Shown piece after piece: positions 53,170-62,559 of a stretch of 64,000 nucleotides of DNA (positions are counted from its first letter, which is position 1; every line of letters begins with the position of its first letter). Location: positions 248,001 to 312,000 of the forward strand of contig JANJTC010000005.1 of NCBI GenBank assembly GCA_024711325.1, read 5' to 3'. This DNA is from Bacteriovoracaceae bacterium. GTDB lineage: Bacteria; Bdellovibrionota; Bacteriovoracia; Bacteriovoracales; Bacteriovoracaceae. Position numbers and translations under genes: made by a program. The notes beneath the pieces are model-generated. The model worked only from the letters and a program-made list of their open reading frames with translations. It did no database searches and was not told the origin of the DNA.

Positions 53170-53709
53170 ATGATTCGGTCAATATGCCGTATGGGCAATC
53201 CGATTTTAAGGAAAAAATCACTGGAAGTGCCTAAAACCTTTCTGAAGACTGATGAGTTTGGTCAAATACTTCGGGATCTGCATGATTCTATGAAGCACTA
53301 TGGAGGTATTGGCATTGCTGCGCCTCAAATTGGGATAGAGTGGCAGATTGCTCTCATTGAACTCATAGGCTTTAACCGTTATGGGGAGGAAGTTAATCTG
53401 CCCCTTACGACCTTTATTAATCCACGTATTGAATTTTTAACACAAGATCTGCAAGGATTTTGGGAAGGTTGCCTCTCAGTTCCAGGGCTCCGCGGCTTTG
53501 TAGAACGTCCTAAGAAAATCCGCGTGAGTTATATGAATGAAAAAGGTGAAGACAAACAAATTATTGCCGAAGGCTTCCTTGCGACCGTTCTTCAGCATGA
53601 ACTCGATCATCTCGATGGTGTTCTTTACGTAGATAAGGTAAAAGATCCTAAACTCTTATCTTATCAGGAAGAATTCGAAGAATTCATTCAGGAGCGGCCT
53701 ACCCCGTGA
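53170..53709 (+). CDS. def: Peptide deformylase
   Basis: 179 residues. Three active-site motifs are intact: GGIGIAAPQIG, EGCLSVPG (metal Cys) and QHELDHLDG (two metal His). It removes the formyl group from nascent proteins. The last four bases overlap the GTG start of the MATE gene. Confidence 0.96.
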   Translation: MIRSICRMGNPILRKKSLEVPKTFLKTDEFGQILRDLHDSMKHYGGIGIAAPQIGIEWQIALIELIGFNRYGEEVNLPLTTFINPRIEFLTQDLQGFWEGCLSVPGLRGFVERPKKIRVSYMNEKGEDKQIIAEGFLATVLQHELDHLDGVLYVDKVKDPKLLSYQEEFEEFIQERPTP

Positions 53710-55034
53710 CAATTATTGCTCCCACCAAAAGCTTTGCCTTAAAAGAACTATTAATTTTTTCTCTTCCTATTATCTTTGGCCATCTTGGTATCATGCTAAT
53801 TGGAACCGGGGATATGATTATTGCCGGACGGTACTCCAGAGAGTGTCTGGCCGCAATTGGTTTGGCAATCGCAATTGCTAATCCCATTATGATATCGTTG
53901 TTAGGATTTCAATTCTCCATTTCTCCTCTACTTGCTCAAAAGAGAGGCAATGGAGAGAAAATTGATGATTATTTCTGGACCATTATGTTCTATAGCATGC
54001 TGGTATCAATTGTTTCTTGTGGCCTGACTTATTTAAGTATTTATCTTGTTCCCTGGCTTAACTATGGGAATGATTTAAATGCCATCATTGTAGAATATCT
54101 ACTTATCACAAGCTTTTCAGCTTTTGGACTTTGCCTATATCAGGGACTCAAAGAATTTTATCAGTCTCAAGAAAAAACCATGGCCGCCAATATCATTGCC
54201 TTGATTGCTGTGGGAGTGAATTTACTTTTTAATTACGCTTTTGTTTTTGGGAAATTGGGAATGCCTGAATTGAAGGAAGCGGGACTGGCCTGGGCCAGCC
54301 TAGGTGTCAGAGCGTTCATGGCCATATCTTTGCTTTTATTAACCACCAGGTACTGGTCTTCTTCAAAAAAAATCCGCTGGGATTTTATAAAAGAGATGTC
54401 TAAGCTTGGAGGTCCAATTAGTCTGACTCTATTTTTTGAAATTATGGCCTTCTGTTCGGTGACTTTATTTGTGGGTAAATTTGCTGAAATTCAAACCGCG
54501 GCCAATAACCTCGCCTTAAATATTGGTTCTCTCTCTTTCATGATACCGCTTTCCATCTCGGCAGCTGTAGGTGTTAAAGTTGGTCATGCTTATGGAGAAA
54601 GAAATTTTCACTCCATTCTAACTTATAGTCAGGTGAGCTTATTTGTTTCCTTTTGTTTTACTTTTTTAATGGGATGCTTGTTTTATTTTTTTCCTCATGC
54701 AGTGATTTCTCTTTATACCGATGATGTTCTGGTTATCGACTGGGGGAAGAAATTACTTTTCTGGGTGGCCTGCTTTCAATTATTCGATGGTGCACAGGTG
54801 ACGATCGCCGGAATTTTACGTGGGCTCTCAATCACAAAAGCTCCTTCCTACGCCATATTCTTCGGTTATTGGATGATTGGAATCCCTCTAGGGTACTATC
54901 TTGGATTTTATGCTGGCCTTGAAGCTCAGGGCTTCTGGATTGGTCTGGCCATCTCTTTAGCGGTAGTGGCTGTTATGTTGGGAATGATTCTTAGAAGAAA
55001 AATCGAGGCCTTCAAAGTTGAAGGCCTCGGGTAA
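53706..55034 (+). CDS. MATE-family multidrug/organic cation transporter
   Basis: 442 residues with 12 predicted helices in two MatE halves (FSLPIIFGHLGIMLIGTGDM at the start; FFEIMAFCSVTLFVGKF for the second half). It starts at GTG inside the def stop. Members exchange Na+ or H+ for drugs and metabolites. The 3' end contains a hairpin that terminates the convergent gene. Confidence 0.93.
   Translation: MTIIAPTKSFALKELLIFSLPIIFGHLGIMLIGTGDMIIAGRYSRECLAAIGLAIAIANPIMISLLGFQFSISPLLAQKRGNGEKIDDYFWTIMFYSMLVSIVSCGLTYLSIYLVPWLNYGNDLNAIIVEYLLITSFSAFGLCLYQGLKEFYQSQEKTMAANIIALIAVGVNLLFNYAFVFGKLGMPELKEAGLAWASLGVRAFMAISLLLLTTRYWSSSKKIRWDFIKEMSKLGGPISLTLFFEIMAFCSVTLFVGKFAEIQTAANNLALNIGSLSFMIPLSISAAVGVKVGHAYGERNFHSILTYSQVSLFVSFCFTFLMGCLFYFFPHAVISLYTDDVLVIDWGKKLLFWVACFQLFDGAQVTIAGILRGLSITKAPSYAIFFGYWMIGIPLGYYLGFYAGLEAQGFWIGLAISLAVVAVMLGMILRRKIEAFKVEGLG
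54996..55029 (-). terminator. Terminator embedded in the MATE coding end
   Basis: CGAGGCCTTCAA (55004-55015) pairs perfectly with TTGAAGGCCTCG (55018-55029). On the minus strand the stem is followed by ATTTTTC, so it terminates the gene at 55037 while encoding the last residues of the transporter. Confidence 0.8.
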
Positions 55035-55036
55035 TA

Positions 55037-55528
55037 TCACATGAAAAAATCGCCGTTGCCGTTAACATGAGTGTGGCTACACTCGTATTTTAGTACCCCT
55101 CCAAAAATTCCAAATAGCGGTCTTAACCAGAATTTTTGAGAATATATCTTATGTGATTTAGGAACTACCGCCGCAACTAATTCCTTAGAAGGAACTTTGC
55201 GTAAAACTGTTCTGACTCTAAATTCACCATTCTCATTTAGATTAGAGTAGCTATAACCCTCCTCCTGGCCTTCGTAATGAGTGTAAGGATGGACATACCA
55301 GCGGTTAGTCTTCACATAAAAAATGACCTTGAACTTCTCGTAAGCATCAGTGGGAAGTCCTGTCACGCGTCCTTTAATGTGGGAATCTTTCACAATCTCT
55401 TCAACGGTAACAACTGCGCTTCGACACTCATTTTTATATTCACGAAGAACCGCTCTTGCTTCCGTTTTCCAGTTTGCCAGCGCTCCGGTTGAGGAAAGCA
55501 AAGTCGCCAGTAAAATAATACTTTTCAT
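55037..55528 (-). CDS. Secreted protein, unknown function
   Basis: 163 residues with a signal peptide (MKSIILLATLLSSTGALA). Two cysteines, near ECRSAV and YECSHTH, could pair. The mature sequence is beta-rich with aromatic residues (NRWYVHPYTHYEGQ). No family recognised. Its terminator lies within the MATE gene. Confidence 0.75.
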   Translation of the reverse strand: MKSIILLATLLSSTGALANWKTEARAVLREYKNECRSAVVTVEEIVKDSHIKGRVTGLPTDAYEKFKVIFYVKTNRWYVHPYTHYEGQEEGYSYSNLNENGEFRVRTVLRKVPSKELVAAVVPKSHKIYSQKFWLRPLFGIFGGVLKYECSHTHVNGNGDFFM

Positions 55529-55634
55529 ATAAACTCCTTTTGAGGATATATTTTATTCTCCTCGTAATGTGCGATGCTTACAATCGGGTGATAAATTTGC
55601 CCGAATAGTTGATTAAATTATTCAGGAAAGCCTT

Positions 55635-56069
55635 ATGAATTGTTCTTTATGTGCACGAGTGACTCATACCCAAGAAAACCAATACCCCTATCTCATCTTT
55701 GAATTTGAAAATTCTTATTTGTATCTCGGGGAACATCAGTTTTACCGTGGCTACTCTGTGTTGGTTACCAAAGAGCATTTTCGGGAGATGACTGACCTAC
55801 CAGAAGTTAAACGGGAGGCCCTGTTTAAAGAAATGATGAAGGCCCATCTGGCACTGGAAAAAGTATTTCGTCCAAAAAAAATGAATATGTGTAGCTTAGG
55901 GAATGTTGTCGATCATGTACATTGGCATTTCTTTCCGCGTTATGAGAGTGATCCTGATTTTAAAAATCCACCATGGCTACAGATGCACCTCTTTGAAAGT
56001 GCCAAAGTGTCTCCACAAGAAAGGGATGAACTAATCAAAATCATAAAGGCCCAACTGCTTTCGCTGTAA
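55635..56069 (+). CDS. HIT-family protein
   Basis: 144 residues. HVHWHFFPR supplies the histidine-triad (HxHxH); GYSVLVTKEHFREM and NCSLC at the N-terminus are typical. HIT proteins hydrolyse or transfer nucleoside phosphates such as AMP-lysine or dinucleotide polyphosphates. The first cysteines could bind zinc. Substrate unknown. Confidence 0.92.
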   Translation: MNCSLCARVTHTQENQYPYLIFEFENSYLYLGEHQFYRGYSVLVTKEHFREMTDLPEVKREALFKEMMKAHLALEKVFRPKKMNMCSLGNVVDHVHWHFFPRYESDPDFKNPPWLQMHLFESAKVSPQERDELIKIIKAQLLSL

Positions 56070-56179
56070 GCCTCTGTTAGAATTTCATTAAGAATTGCCT
56101 TGAGCTTAAATAAAGATTGCCAATTAAGTGGTGGCATCTTTCAATCTAAGGGAAAAAAACTTTCAACATGGATGTGTAA

Positions 56180-57046
56180 ATGAAGTTTTCCCTGATCCTT
56201 ATTCTCCTTTTGAGTTTTCCCGGATGGGCCAAGTGGAGTGTGACTACTTACAATATCAGAAATTTTGACAACGATTTTCGGGCCGGTAAAACTGACCTTG
56301 AAGAATTAGCTCGGATCATCAAGAGTGTTCAAAGTGATGTCATGGCCTTTGAAGAAGTCGTGAACGTTAAAGCTTTTGAAACTCTGGTCAAAAAAAATCT
56401 CCCTGGTTATTCCTATGAAGTTTCTAAGTGCGGTGGGGGCGGTAAACAACAACTTGCAGTTGCCTACAACTTAAAAACTTTCGAGTTTGTAAGTCAGGTT
56501 GAGGATAGAACCTTCAGCGGAAGTGGTAGTAGTAACTGCGGCTCATTAAGACCCGTACTCTTGGTAGACTTACTCCATAAAGAATCTAAAAAGATCTACA
56601 CTTTTGGTGTTGTTCATTTAAAGGCCGGTGGAAATGATCGGGCTTACGCTCAACGTTGGGAACAGTACTTAAAGTTAAAGAACTTATCTAAGCGTTACGC
56701 TAATAAAAATCTCATTCTTCTGGGTGACTTTAATTCAACTGGCTATAATATTAAAGATGAAGATTTTCAGAGATTTGAGGACTTCATCGATCAATCTAAA
56801 ATGAGAACAATGACGGAAAGTTTGGGCTGTACTAACTATTGGACTGGCACTGCTGGTGGAAATGAGTTTCAGTCATCGATTCTTGATCACATTGTCATTC
56901 AAGACAAGAACGTCAGCTCAGTAGAAGAAGTTAAGGTTGGTTCTCATTGCGCCAAAATGGACTGTCGTCCTGCGACACCAGAAGAATTAGGCCCAAGCTT
57001 TGAAGCGGTTTCTGATCACTGTCCGGTTCAAGTGACCTTTAAGTAG
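56180..57046 (+). CDS. Secreted endonuclease/exonuclease/phosphatase-family protein
   Basis: 288 residues with a signal peptide (MKFSLILILLLSFPGWA). Catalytic motifs of the EEP fold: TTYNIRNF, MAFEEVV, FGVVHLKAGG, LLGDFNSTGYN and SDHCPV. Four cysteines may form disulfides. It probably degrades extracellular or prey DNA, RNA or phospholipid; the substrate is not visible from the sequence. Confidence 0.87.
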   Translation: MKFSLILILLLSFPGWAKWSVTTYNIRNFDNDFRAGKTDLEELARIIKSVQSDVMAFEEVVNVKAFETLVKKNLPGYSYEVSKCGGGGKQQLAVAYNLKTFEFVSQVEDRTFSGSGSSNCGSLRPVLLVDLLHKESKKIYTFGVVHLKAGGNDRAYAQRWEQYLKLKNLSKRYANKNLILLGDFNSTGYNIKDEDFQRFEDFIDQSKMRTMTESLGCTNYWTGTAGGNEFQSSILDHIVIQDKNVSSVEEVKVGSHCAKMDCRPATPEELGPSFEAVSDHCPVQVTFK

Positions 57047-57090
57047 TTTTGCACTTCTTTCCTCATCCACAAATGCGGCCATATCTGATA

Positions 57091-57120
57091 CCCTTGGGAG
57101 AGTAACATTTCTCCCGAGGG
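57091..57120 (+). promoter_or_regulatory. Hairpin covering the aminotransferase ribosome site
   Basis: CCCTTGGGAGA (57091-57101) pairs with TCTCCCGAGGG (57110-57120), 11 pairs including one G-T. The GAGGG that would serve as ribosome site, eight bases from the ATG at 57129, is in the 3' arm. Confidence 0.55.
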
Positions 57121-57128
57121 CATTCTTC

Positions 57129-58322
57129 ATGAGTTTTTTATCAGAAAGAGTTTTAAAATTAGTTGAATCTGAAACCCTGGCCATGGCCCGTTTAGGAAAT
57201 GAATTAAAAGAGAAGGGTGTAAATGTTATTAACATGAGTTTAGGGGAACCTGATTTCACAACTCCAGAGTTTGTAAAAAAAGCTGCAAAAGAAGCGATTG
57301 ATAAAGATTTCTCTTATTATACTCCCGTACCTGGTTACAAAGATCTCCAAGTGGCCATTGCCCAAAAATTTAAGCGGGATAATGGTCTGGACTTTAACCC
57401 TTCACAGATCGTGGTATCTACCGGTGCTAAGCAGTCAATCATCAATGTCGTGATGGCCACTATTAATCCAGGTGATGAAGTTATCCTGCCAACTCCCTAT
57501 TGGGTTAGCTACTCAGAGATGATTCAATTAAATGAAGGGAAGGTTGTTAAGCTCGAAACTGATTATCAATCCGATTTTAAAATCACTCCTGAACAGTTAG
57601 CACGGTCGATAACTCCTAAGACTAAAATGTTTCTTTTTTCTAATCCCTGTAATCCTACGGGAACTTTGTATACTGAAAAAGAACTGCGCGCTTTAGGCGA
57701 AGTTTTCAAGCAGCATAAACAAGTACTTATTGTTTCCGATGAAATTTATGAATATATCTCATTTGCAGAGAAAATGTTTTCTATTGGAACTATTCCTGAA
57801 TTGAAAGAACGCGTGGTAACTGTGAATGGATTATCGAAAGGTTTTGCAATGACCGGCTGGCGATTGGGCTACCTGGGAGCTCCGGAAGAAATCGCTAAAG
57901 CCTGTGTTAAAATTCAAGGGCAATATACTTCGGGTGCAAGTTCCATTTCTCAGCGGGCCGCCCTGGAAGCGGTTAAGGCCGATCCGGCCGTAGTTAAAAC
58001 GATGCAGGATGCTTTCCAAAAAAGACGTGATTTGTTGATCTCTCTAATGAAAGAAGTTCCCCACGTAAAAGTGAATAACCCTGGTGGTGCCTTCTATCTA
58101 TTTCCGGAAGTCTCTTTTTATTTTGGTAAAAATTTTGGAGATCAAACCATTAAAGATGCTAAAGACCTTTGTATGTATCTTCTAAATGAGGCCCATGTTG
58201 CTCTCACTCCTGGTGGTGCATTTGGAGCACCAAATTATATCCGCTTATCTTACGCCACCTCAGAAGAGATTATTCGTGAGGCTGTTTTGAGAATTAAGAA
58301 TGCCTTGCAAGTATTGAAATAG
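57129..58322 (+). CDS. aspC: Class I/II aspartate aminotransferase
   Basis: 397 residues. PLP site: NGLSKGFAMTGWRLGYLGAP with the Schiff-base Lys. Other conserved parts are SLGEPDFTTPEFV, STGAKQSIINV, NPCNPTGTLY and SDEIYEY. The Igamma-type sequence suggests aspartate or a related amino acid as donor. An RNA hairpin covers its ribosome site. Confidence 0.93.
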   Translation: MSFLSERVLKLVESETLAMARLGNELKEKGVNVINMSLGEPDFTTPEFVKKAAKEAIDKDFSYYTPVPGYKDLQVAIAQKFKRDNGLDFNPSQIVVSTGAKQSIINVVMATINPGDEVILPTPYWVSYSEMIQLNEGKVVKLETDYQSDFKITPEQLARSITPKTKMFLFSNPCNPTGTLYTEKELRALGEVFKQHKQVLIVSDEIYEYISFAEKMFSIGTIPELKERVVTVNGLSKGFAMTGWRLGYLGAPEEIAKACVKIQGQYTSGASSISQRAALEAVKADPAVVKTMQDAFQKRRDLLISLMKEVPHVKVNNPGGAFYLFPEVSFYFGKNFGDQTIKDAKDLCMYLLNEAHVALTPGGAFGAPNYIRLSYATSEEIIREAVLRIKNALQVLK

Positions 58323-58428
58323 TCAGATCTCAAGGTAGAATTAAGGTCTATCTGACACTACGGTTAAAGACCTCGTTCTTTAGTTACGTTATCTTTCTCC
58401 CGCTATTCAACCCTCCTAGGAGATAGAA

Positions 58429-58782
58429 ATGAAACAAATCTTTTTCATAACAATCATGGCGATGACTACGATTTCTTTTGCCCAAGAAGATTGGAAGGTC
58501 ATCGCTGAAACGACATCTTGTGCAGAGAAAATCCAGATTTTAGGCAAAGCAGGAGAAAAGTATGTTCTTGCGGTCCATGGAGATGAGAGAACAAAACTTT
58601 ATGCAAAAGATGGTTCAAGTTTCAAAGAAGATGCGATGACTACCAAAGAGTACCGCTCTACTGAGAAGTCGGATGTCAGTTACACATTTATTCAACCTAG
58701 CATGGTTGAAGGCAATCCTCCCAAAGTAGATGTTTCTTATCATGGAGAAAAAAAGCGCTGTAAGATGGATCTTAATCGCTAA
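58429..58782 (+). CDS. Small secreted protein, unknown function
   Basis: 117 residues with a signal peptide (MKQIFFITIMAMTTISFA). Two cysteines (TTSCAEKI and the C-terminal KRCKMDL) may pair. AGGAG lies eight bases upstream. It ends nine bases before fumC on the same strand; a shared transcript is possible. No family recognised. Confidence 0.75.
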   Translation: MKQIFFITIMAMTTISFAQEDWKVIAETTSCAEKIQILGKAGEKYVLAVHGDERTKLYAKDGSSFKEDAMTTKEYRSTEKSDVSYTFIQPSMVEGNPPKVDVSYHGEKKRCKMDLNR

Positions 58783-58791
58783 TATTAATGT

Positions 58792-60189
58792 ATGGATAAT
58801 GACTATCGGTTGGAAAAAGATACATTCGGTGAAATACGAGTTCCCCAGAAACATTACTGGGGAGCTCAAACTGAACGATCCCTTCATCACTTTAAAATTT
58901 CTACTGAAAAAATGGATGCTGAGCTCATCCGTTCAATAGTTCTCATCAAAAAAGCAGCAGCTCAGGTAAATGAAGAAATCAAAGCTCTTCCGCTTGCGAA
59001 AACACTAGCGATTAAGGGCGCCGCAGACGAAATCCTGAAAGGCCATCACTTCGAGGAATTTCCACTTTCGGTCTGGCAAACAGGTAGTGGTACTCAAACC
59101 AACATGAATGTAAACGAAGTCCTCGCCAACCTTGCCAGTGAAATCATGGGCGGAGAGCGAGGGGAGAACAGGCTTGTTCATCCTAACGACGATGTAAATA
59201 AAAGCCAAAGTTCCAACGACGTATTCCCTACGGCCATGAGTTTAGCTTCCACTAAAGTTATCATCTTTGATCTTTTTCCTGCCGTACATAAATTGCGGGA
59301 TTGTTTGGAAGAAAAATCTAAAAACTTTTGGGAGATCACCAAGATTGGACGTACCCATTTGATGGATGCAACACCCATCACCTTAGGTCAGGAATTCTCA
59401 GGTTATGTTTCACAACTTGATCATTCACTTAAACATATTGAAGCGACACTTTTACATTTACAAGAATTAGCATTAGGTGGAACGGCCGTCGGAACTGGCC
59501 TTAATGCGCCAGCGGGATTTGCTGAAAGAATAGCAGAGGTGCTGACTAAATACACAGGTCTGCCGTTTAAGTCTGCTCCAAATAAGTTCGAAGCTCTTGC
59601 TGCCAATGATGCCTTAGTAGTTGCTCATGGAGCACTTAAAGGATTAGCAGTTTCTTTGTTTAAAATTGCTAATGACATTCGTTGGCTGGCCAGTGGTCCA
59701 CGTAGTGGATTAGGGGAAATATCTCTTCCTGAAAACGAACCAGGATCTAGCATAATGCCTGGAAAAGTAAATCCAACTCAATGTGAGGCCATGACTATGT
59801 TATGTGCTCAGGTTATGGGAAATGATGCTGCTATCTCTATCGGTGGGGCTTCAGGAAATTTTGAACTTAATGTTTTCAAACCACTGATGATTCACAACTT
59901 TCTTCAAAGCGTGAGACTTCTTTCAGATGGTTGTCATTCATTCGAAGAATTTTGTATCAGAGGCATCGAGCCTCGTTATAAAAAGATAGATGAGCATCTA
60001 AATCATTCACTGATGTTGGTTACGGCCTTAAATCCTCATATCGGTTATGATAAGGCCGCCCAGATTGCAAAAAAAGCACATAAGGAAGACAAGACCTTGA
60101 AGGAAGCTGCCGTTGAATTAGGATATGTCACAAGGGAAGAATTTGATTTATGGGTTCGGCCTGAAAATATGACTAATCTGAAACGTTAG
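58792..60189 (+). CDS. fumC: Class II fumarate hydratase
   Basis: 465 residues. [37 protein letters not shown] and the signature [15 protein letters not shown] are all present. It is an oxygen-stable enzyme that interconverts fumarate and malate in the TCA cycle. Its 3' end overlaps the convergent lipoprotein gene by four bases. Confidence 0.97.
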   Translation: MDNDYRLEKDTFGEIRVPQKHYWGAQTERSLHHFKISTEKMDAELIRSIVLIKKAAAQVNEEIKALPLAKTLAIKGAADEILKGHHFEEFPLSVWQTGSGTQTNMNVNEVLANLASEIMGGERGENRLVHPNDDVNKSQSSNDVFPTAMSLASTKVIIFDLFPAVHKLRDCLEEKSKNFWEITKIGRTHLMDATPITLGQEFSGYVSQLDHSLKHIEATLLHLQELALGGTAVGTGLNAPAGFAERIAEVLTKYTGLPFKSAPNKFEALAANDALVVAHGALKGLAVSLFKIANDIRWLASGPRSGLGEISLPENEPGSSIMPGKVNPTQCEAMTMLCAQVMGNDAAISIGGASGNFELNVFKPLMIHNFLQSVRLLSDGCHSFEEFCIRGIEPRYKKIDEHLNHSLMLVTALNPHIGYDKAAQIAKKAHKEDKTLKEAAVELGYVTREEFDLWVRPENMTNLKR

Positions 60190-60431
60190 TTCATCTCATT
60201 AATTTCTTGACCCAACATCTGGTCGAGCTCTTGCCTGTGAAGCATCGCCTTATCACGGCAACTGGCGAAGGCTGCCGGAATCTTTAGGTCTTTCAAGGCA
60301 ATGACACAGCCCTTTAAGTAAGAAGCTTGTGCCTGGTTAAGTGCCGCATTCAGGGACACCAGATTTTCCTTCTTCTTAGAGGGAAGTTGAGAGCATCCAA
60401 TTAGCAAAATAAAAAGGCTTAGACGTTTCAT
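60186..60431 (-). CDS. Small lipoprotein
   Basis: 81 residues. A short signal ends in a lipobox (FILLIGC, Cys13). The mature part is helical with two further cysteines (KGCVIAL and FASCRDK). No family recognised. Confidence 0.72.
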   Translation of the reverse strand: MKRLSLFILLIGCSQLPSKKKENLVSLNAALNQAQASYLKGCVIALKDLKIPAAFASCRDKAMLHRQELDQMLGQEINEMN

Positions 60432-60511
60432 GTTTTAATACTGTCTTACTAAAACTGGCAGGTCCAGATATTTTCTGGCCCATGTATTGAACCTGTACAT
60501 AGAATAATTAT

Positions 60512-60982
60512 ATGAAAATTCTGATACTGATGAGCTTGTTGGTATTGCATACAGAAGTCTGGTCAAAGGAAACTGAAATAGCTTCCTTTGAAACTGATTT
60601 TTGTACCAACTATCCGGAAGGCACTCAGGAAAAACCTGAGCTATGGAAGCATTGCTGTCTCATGCACGACATGTTTTTTTGGGCCGGTGGAAGTAAGGTC
60701 GACCGCTTAGAGGCCGATCTTAGATTAAGAAACTGTGTTGCAGATACGGGTAGTTTCCATCAGTCCCGAATCATATATCTGGCAGTCAGAGCAGGTTCCT
60801 ATTCACCTATCAAATATCCTAAAATGAAATGGAACAATGGCTGGGATAAAAGACCAGATTTTCAAAGCCTGAGTTTGAAGGATATTGATATTATCGAAGA
60901 TGAAATCTTTTCAAGTTACGACTTCATCCCTTTAGAACTGAAATCTACTTTTATCCATCAACTACGAAGTCGTTTGGACTAA
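60512..60982 (+). CDS. Secreted phospholipase A2-like protein
   Basis: 156 residues with a signal peptide (MKILILMSLLVLHTEVWS). WKHCCLMHDMFFWAGG has the CCxxHD signature of phospholipase A2 (His52, Asp53), followed by ADLRLRNCV. The Ca-binding loop of animal enzymes is not obvious, and FCTNYPEG may take its place. It may act on lipids of prey or host, or may be a non-catalytic relative. Function inferred from the motif. Confidence 0.6.
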   Translation: MKILILMSLLVLHTEVWSKETEIASFETDFCTNYPEGTQEKPELWKHCCLMHDMFFWAGGSKVDRLEADLRLRNCVADTGSFHQSRIIYLAVRAGSYSPIKYPKMKWNNGWDKRPDFQSLSLKDIDIIEDEIFSSYDFIPLELKSTFIHQLRSRLD

Positions 60983-60985
60983 TCC

Positions 60986-61294
60986 TTAGAAATTTCTAAT
61001 AACGATGTATGTAAGTAGTGAAAGGATCAAGGCCACGAAGGCCATTTTTTTATAAACACTATCAAATCCGATCCAGGAATTTTGCCCTTTATTGAAAGCT
61101 GCATCCAGTATGCAAAAAGTATGGAGGATCAAACCTGGCCAGAAAAAAGCAAAGTATCCAGCTCCCACAAATATGGCCCAGAAAATACCTGGCATGGTTT
61201 GACCTTTCATTAACTGGCCCAATCCAGGAAGCATCATCGACCAAATAGCTGCAATTGAATTATCTACTTTTGTATCCACTGGATTTTTTGTCAT
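60986..61294 (-). CDS. Small membrane protein
   Basis: 102 residues from ATG 61294 (GAGGA upstream); starts at 61318 and 61333 are possible. Three membrane segments are predicted, the first with LPGLGQLMKGQTMPGIFWAI, as in TM2-type and related small proteins. Function unknown. Confidence 0.68.
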   Translation of the reverse strand: MTKNPVDTKVDNSIAAIWSMMLPGLGQLMKGQTMPGIFWAIFVGAGYFAFFWPGLILHTFCILDAAFNKGQNSWIGFDSVYKKMAFVALILSLLTYIVIRNF

Positions 61295-61434
61295 AATTTT
61301 CATCCTCGTATTTGTCATATTATATACCCCCAATCTTGAGACCTACAGAAAATATATGGATATAACTGGTTGAATTTCGGAGTTTAATCGAAAGCTTTAT
61401 GTTGATTAAAAAACTCAAGATTCTTAGTCAGAAT

Positions 61435-61442
61435 GCCGATAA
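61435..61442 (+). promoter_or_regulatory. Exact sigma-28 -10 box match
   Basis: GCCGATAA lies 46 bases before the small basic gene at 61488. The -35 is weak (TCAA 16 bases upstream). Confidence 0.35.
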
Positions 61443-61487
61443 TTCTTTAAGCTCTCATCATGTAGAGTGCTTTCACTGGAGGTACGT

Positions 61488-61649
61488 ATGAGTAATAAGC
61501 ACGGTAACAACAATCAGAAGAAAAAGCTGACGAAAAAAGAATTAAAGGCCCAAAACCATGCCAAATTGATGGCATCAAAGGGTGGCCAGAATTCTAATGT
61601 CGTGGACATTAATGCTTTTCGTGATCAACAGAATAAAAAAGCAGCTTGA
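61488..61649 (+). CDS. Small basic cytoplasmic protein
   Basis: 53 residues from ATG 61488, fixed by TGGAGG; the frame is open 7 codons upstream. Very rich in K, N and Q (NNNQKKKLTKKELKAQNHAK). It may bind nucleic acid. No family recognised. A hairpin follows. Confidence 0.65.
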   Translation: MSNKHGNNNQKKKLTKKELKAQNHAKLMASKGGQNSNVVDINAFRDQQNKKAA

Positions 61650-61658
61650 TTATGCTAT

Positions 61659-61688
61659 GAGGAGGACATTGTCCTCCTCAATTTCTCT
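61659..61688 (+). terminator. Probable terminator after the small basic gene
   Basis: GAGGAGGAC-ATT-GTCCTCCTC, a nine-pair stem, then AATTTCTCTC. The T-run is weak. Confidence 0.6.
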
Positions 61689-61798
61689 CCTCTCAAATTA
61701 AGTATTCATTAAGTTAAATTCTGTTTCTCCTCACCATATAAATAGTGACGTAAGATTTTCCACATGAAACTCTGTTGTTCCTATGTCTTGGAGATAAA

Positions 61799-62521
61799 AT
61801 GAATATTCAGGGAAATTTTCTCACTGCTGAAACTGCTTCTGGTCTCATGGATGTCTATGTTGCAAGTCCTGTAACTGGTGACAAGTATCCAGTCGTCATC
61901 GTCCTCCAGGAAGCTTTTGGTGTTAATCAGCACATAAAAGATATCTGCCATAGACTGGCGGAAGAAGGCTTTGTGGCCGCAGCTCCTGAGCTTTACCATC
62001 GTGAAGGACGACATCTCACTGTCGAATACGGTGAACGTAAGGAGTTTATGCCTCTGATGGGCAAACTCACGAATAAAGGGATTTTGGATGATGTACGCGT
62101 GACAATTAATTTTCTGGAAAACCTTCCCAAAACGGATCTGTCATCAGTCAGTACTGTTGGATTTTGTGTAGGAGGGTTTGCCTCCACACTTTGTGCGACT
62201 AAGCTTAAACTTAATAAGATGATCGCTTTTTACGGGGCAGGCATTGTACACGCCAGGGAAGGGATTGCACTTACTCCTTTAGTGGATGAGTTAAAGTTGA
62301 TTAAGTCTAAAAGTTTGTTCTTTTTCGGAGGCCAAGACGCCAGCATTCCCGACGATGAGGTTAAGCTGATTGAAAAGAAAATGACTGAAGCCAAAGTTCC
62401 TTTTGAAGTGGTGATATTCCCACAATCCAATCATGGTTTTTTTTGTAATGAACGAAAGAGTTATGATCCGGAAGCTGCTAAAGTTGCCTGGAAAAAGACA
62501 TTGGATTTTTTAAAAGCTTAA
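61799..62521 (+). CDS. Dienelactone hydrolase-family protein
   Basis: 240 residues from ATG 61799 with GGAG seven bases upstream. Catalytic triad: Cys in VGFCVGGFAS, Asp in FFGGQDASIPDDE and His in FPQSNHGFFC. LQEAFGVNQHIKDICHRLAEE matches the family oxyanion region. Cytoplasmic; substrate unknown. Confidence 0.92.
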   Translation: MNIQGNFLTAETASGLMDVYVASPVTGDKYPVVIVLQEAFGVNQHIKDICHRLAEEGFVAAAPELYHREGRHLTVEYGERKEFMPLMGKLTNKGILDDVRVTINFLENLPKTDLSSVSTVGFCVGGFASTLCATKLKLNKMIAFYGAGIVHAREGIALTPLVDELKLIKSKSLFFFGGQDASIPDDEVKLIEKKMTEAKVPFEVVIFPQSNHGFFCNERKSYDPEAAKVAWKKTLDFLKA

Positions 62522-62526
62522 TAGTG

Positions 62527-62548
62527 GCTCCCCGTAGATTCGGGGAGC
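62527..62548. terminator. Hairpin between convergent genes
   Basis: GCTCCCCG-TAGATT-CGGGGAGC, an eight-pair stem, sits between the dienelactone hydrolase and the convergent secreted gene. A classical T-run is lacking. Confidence 0.55.
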
Positions 62549-62559
62549 GATAAAATTTC

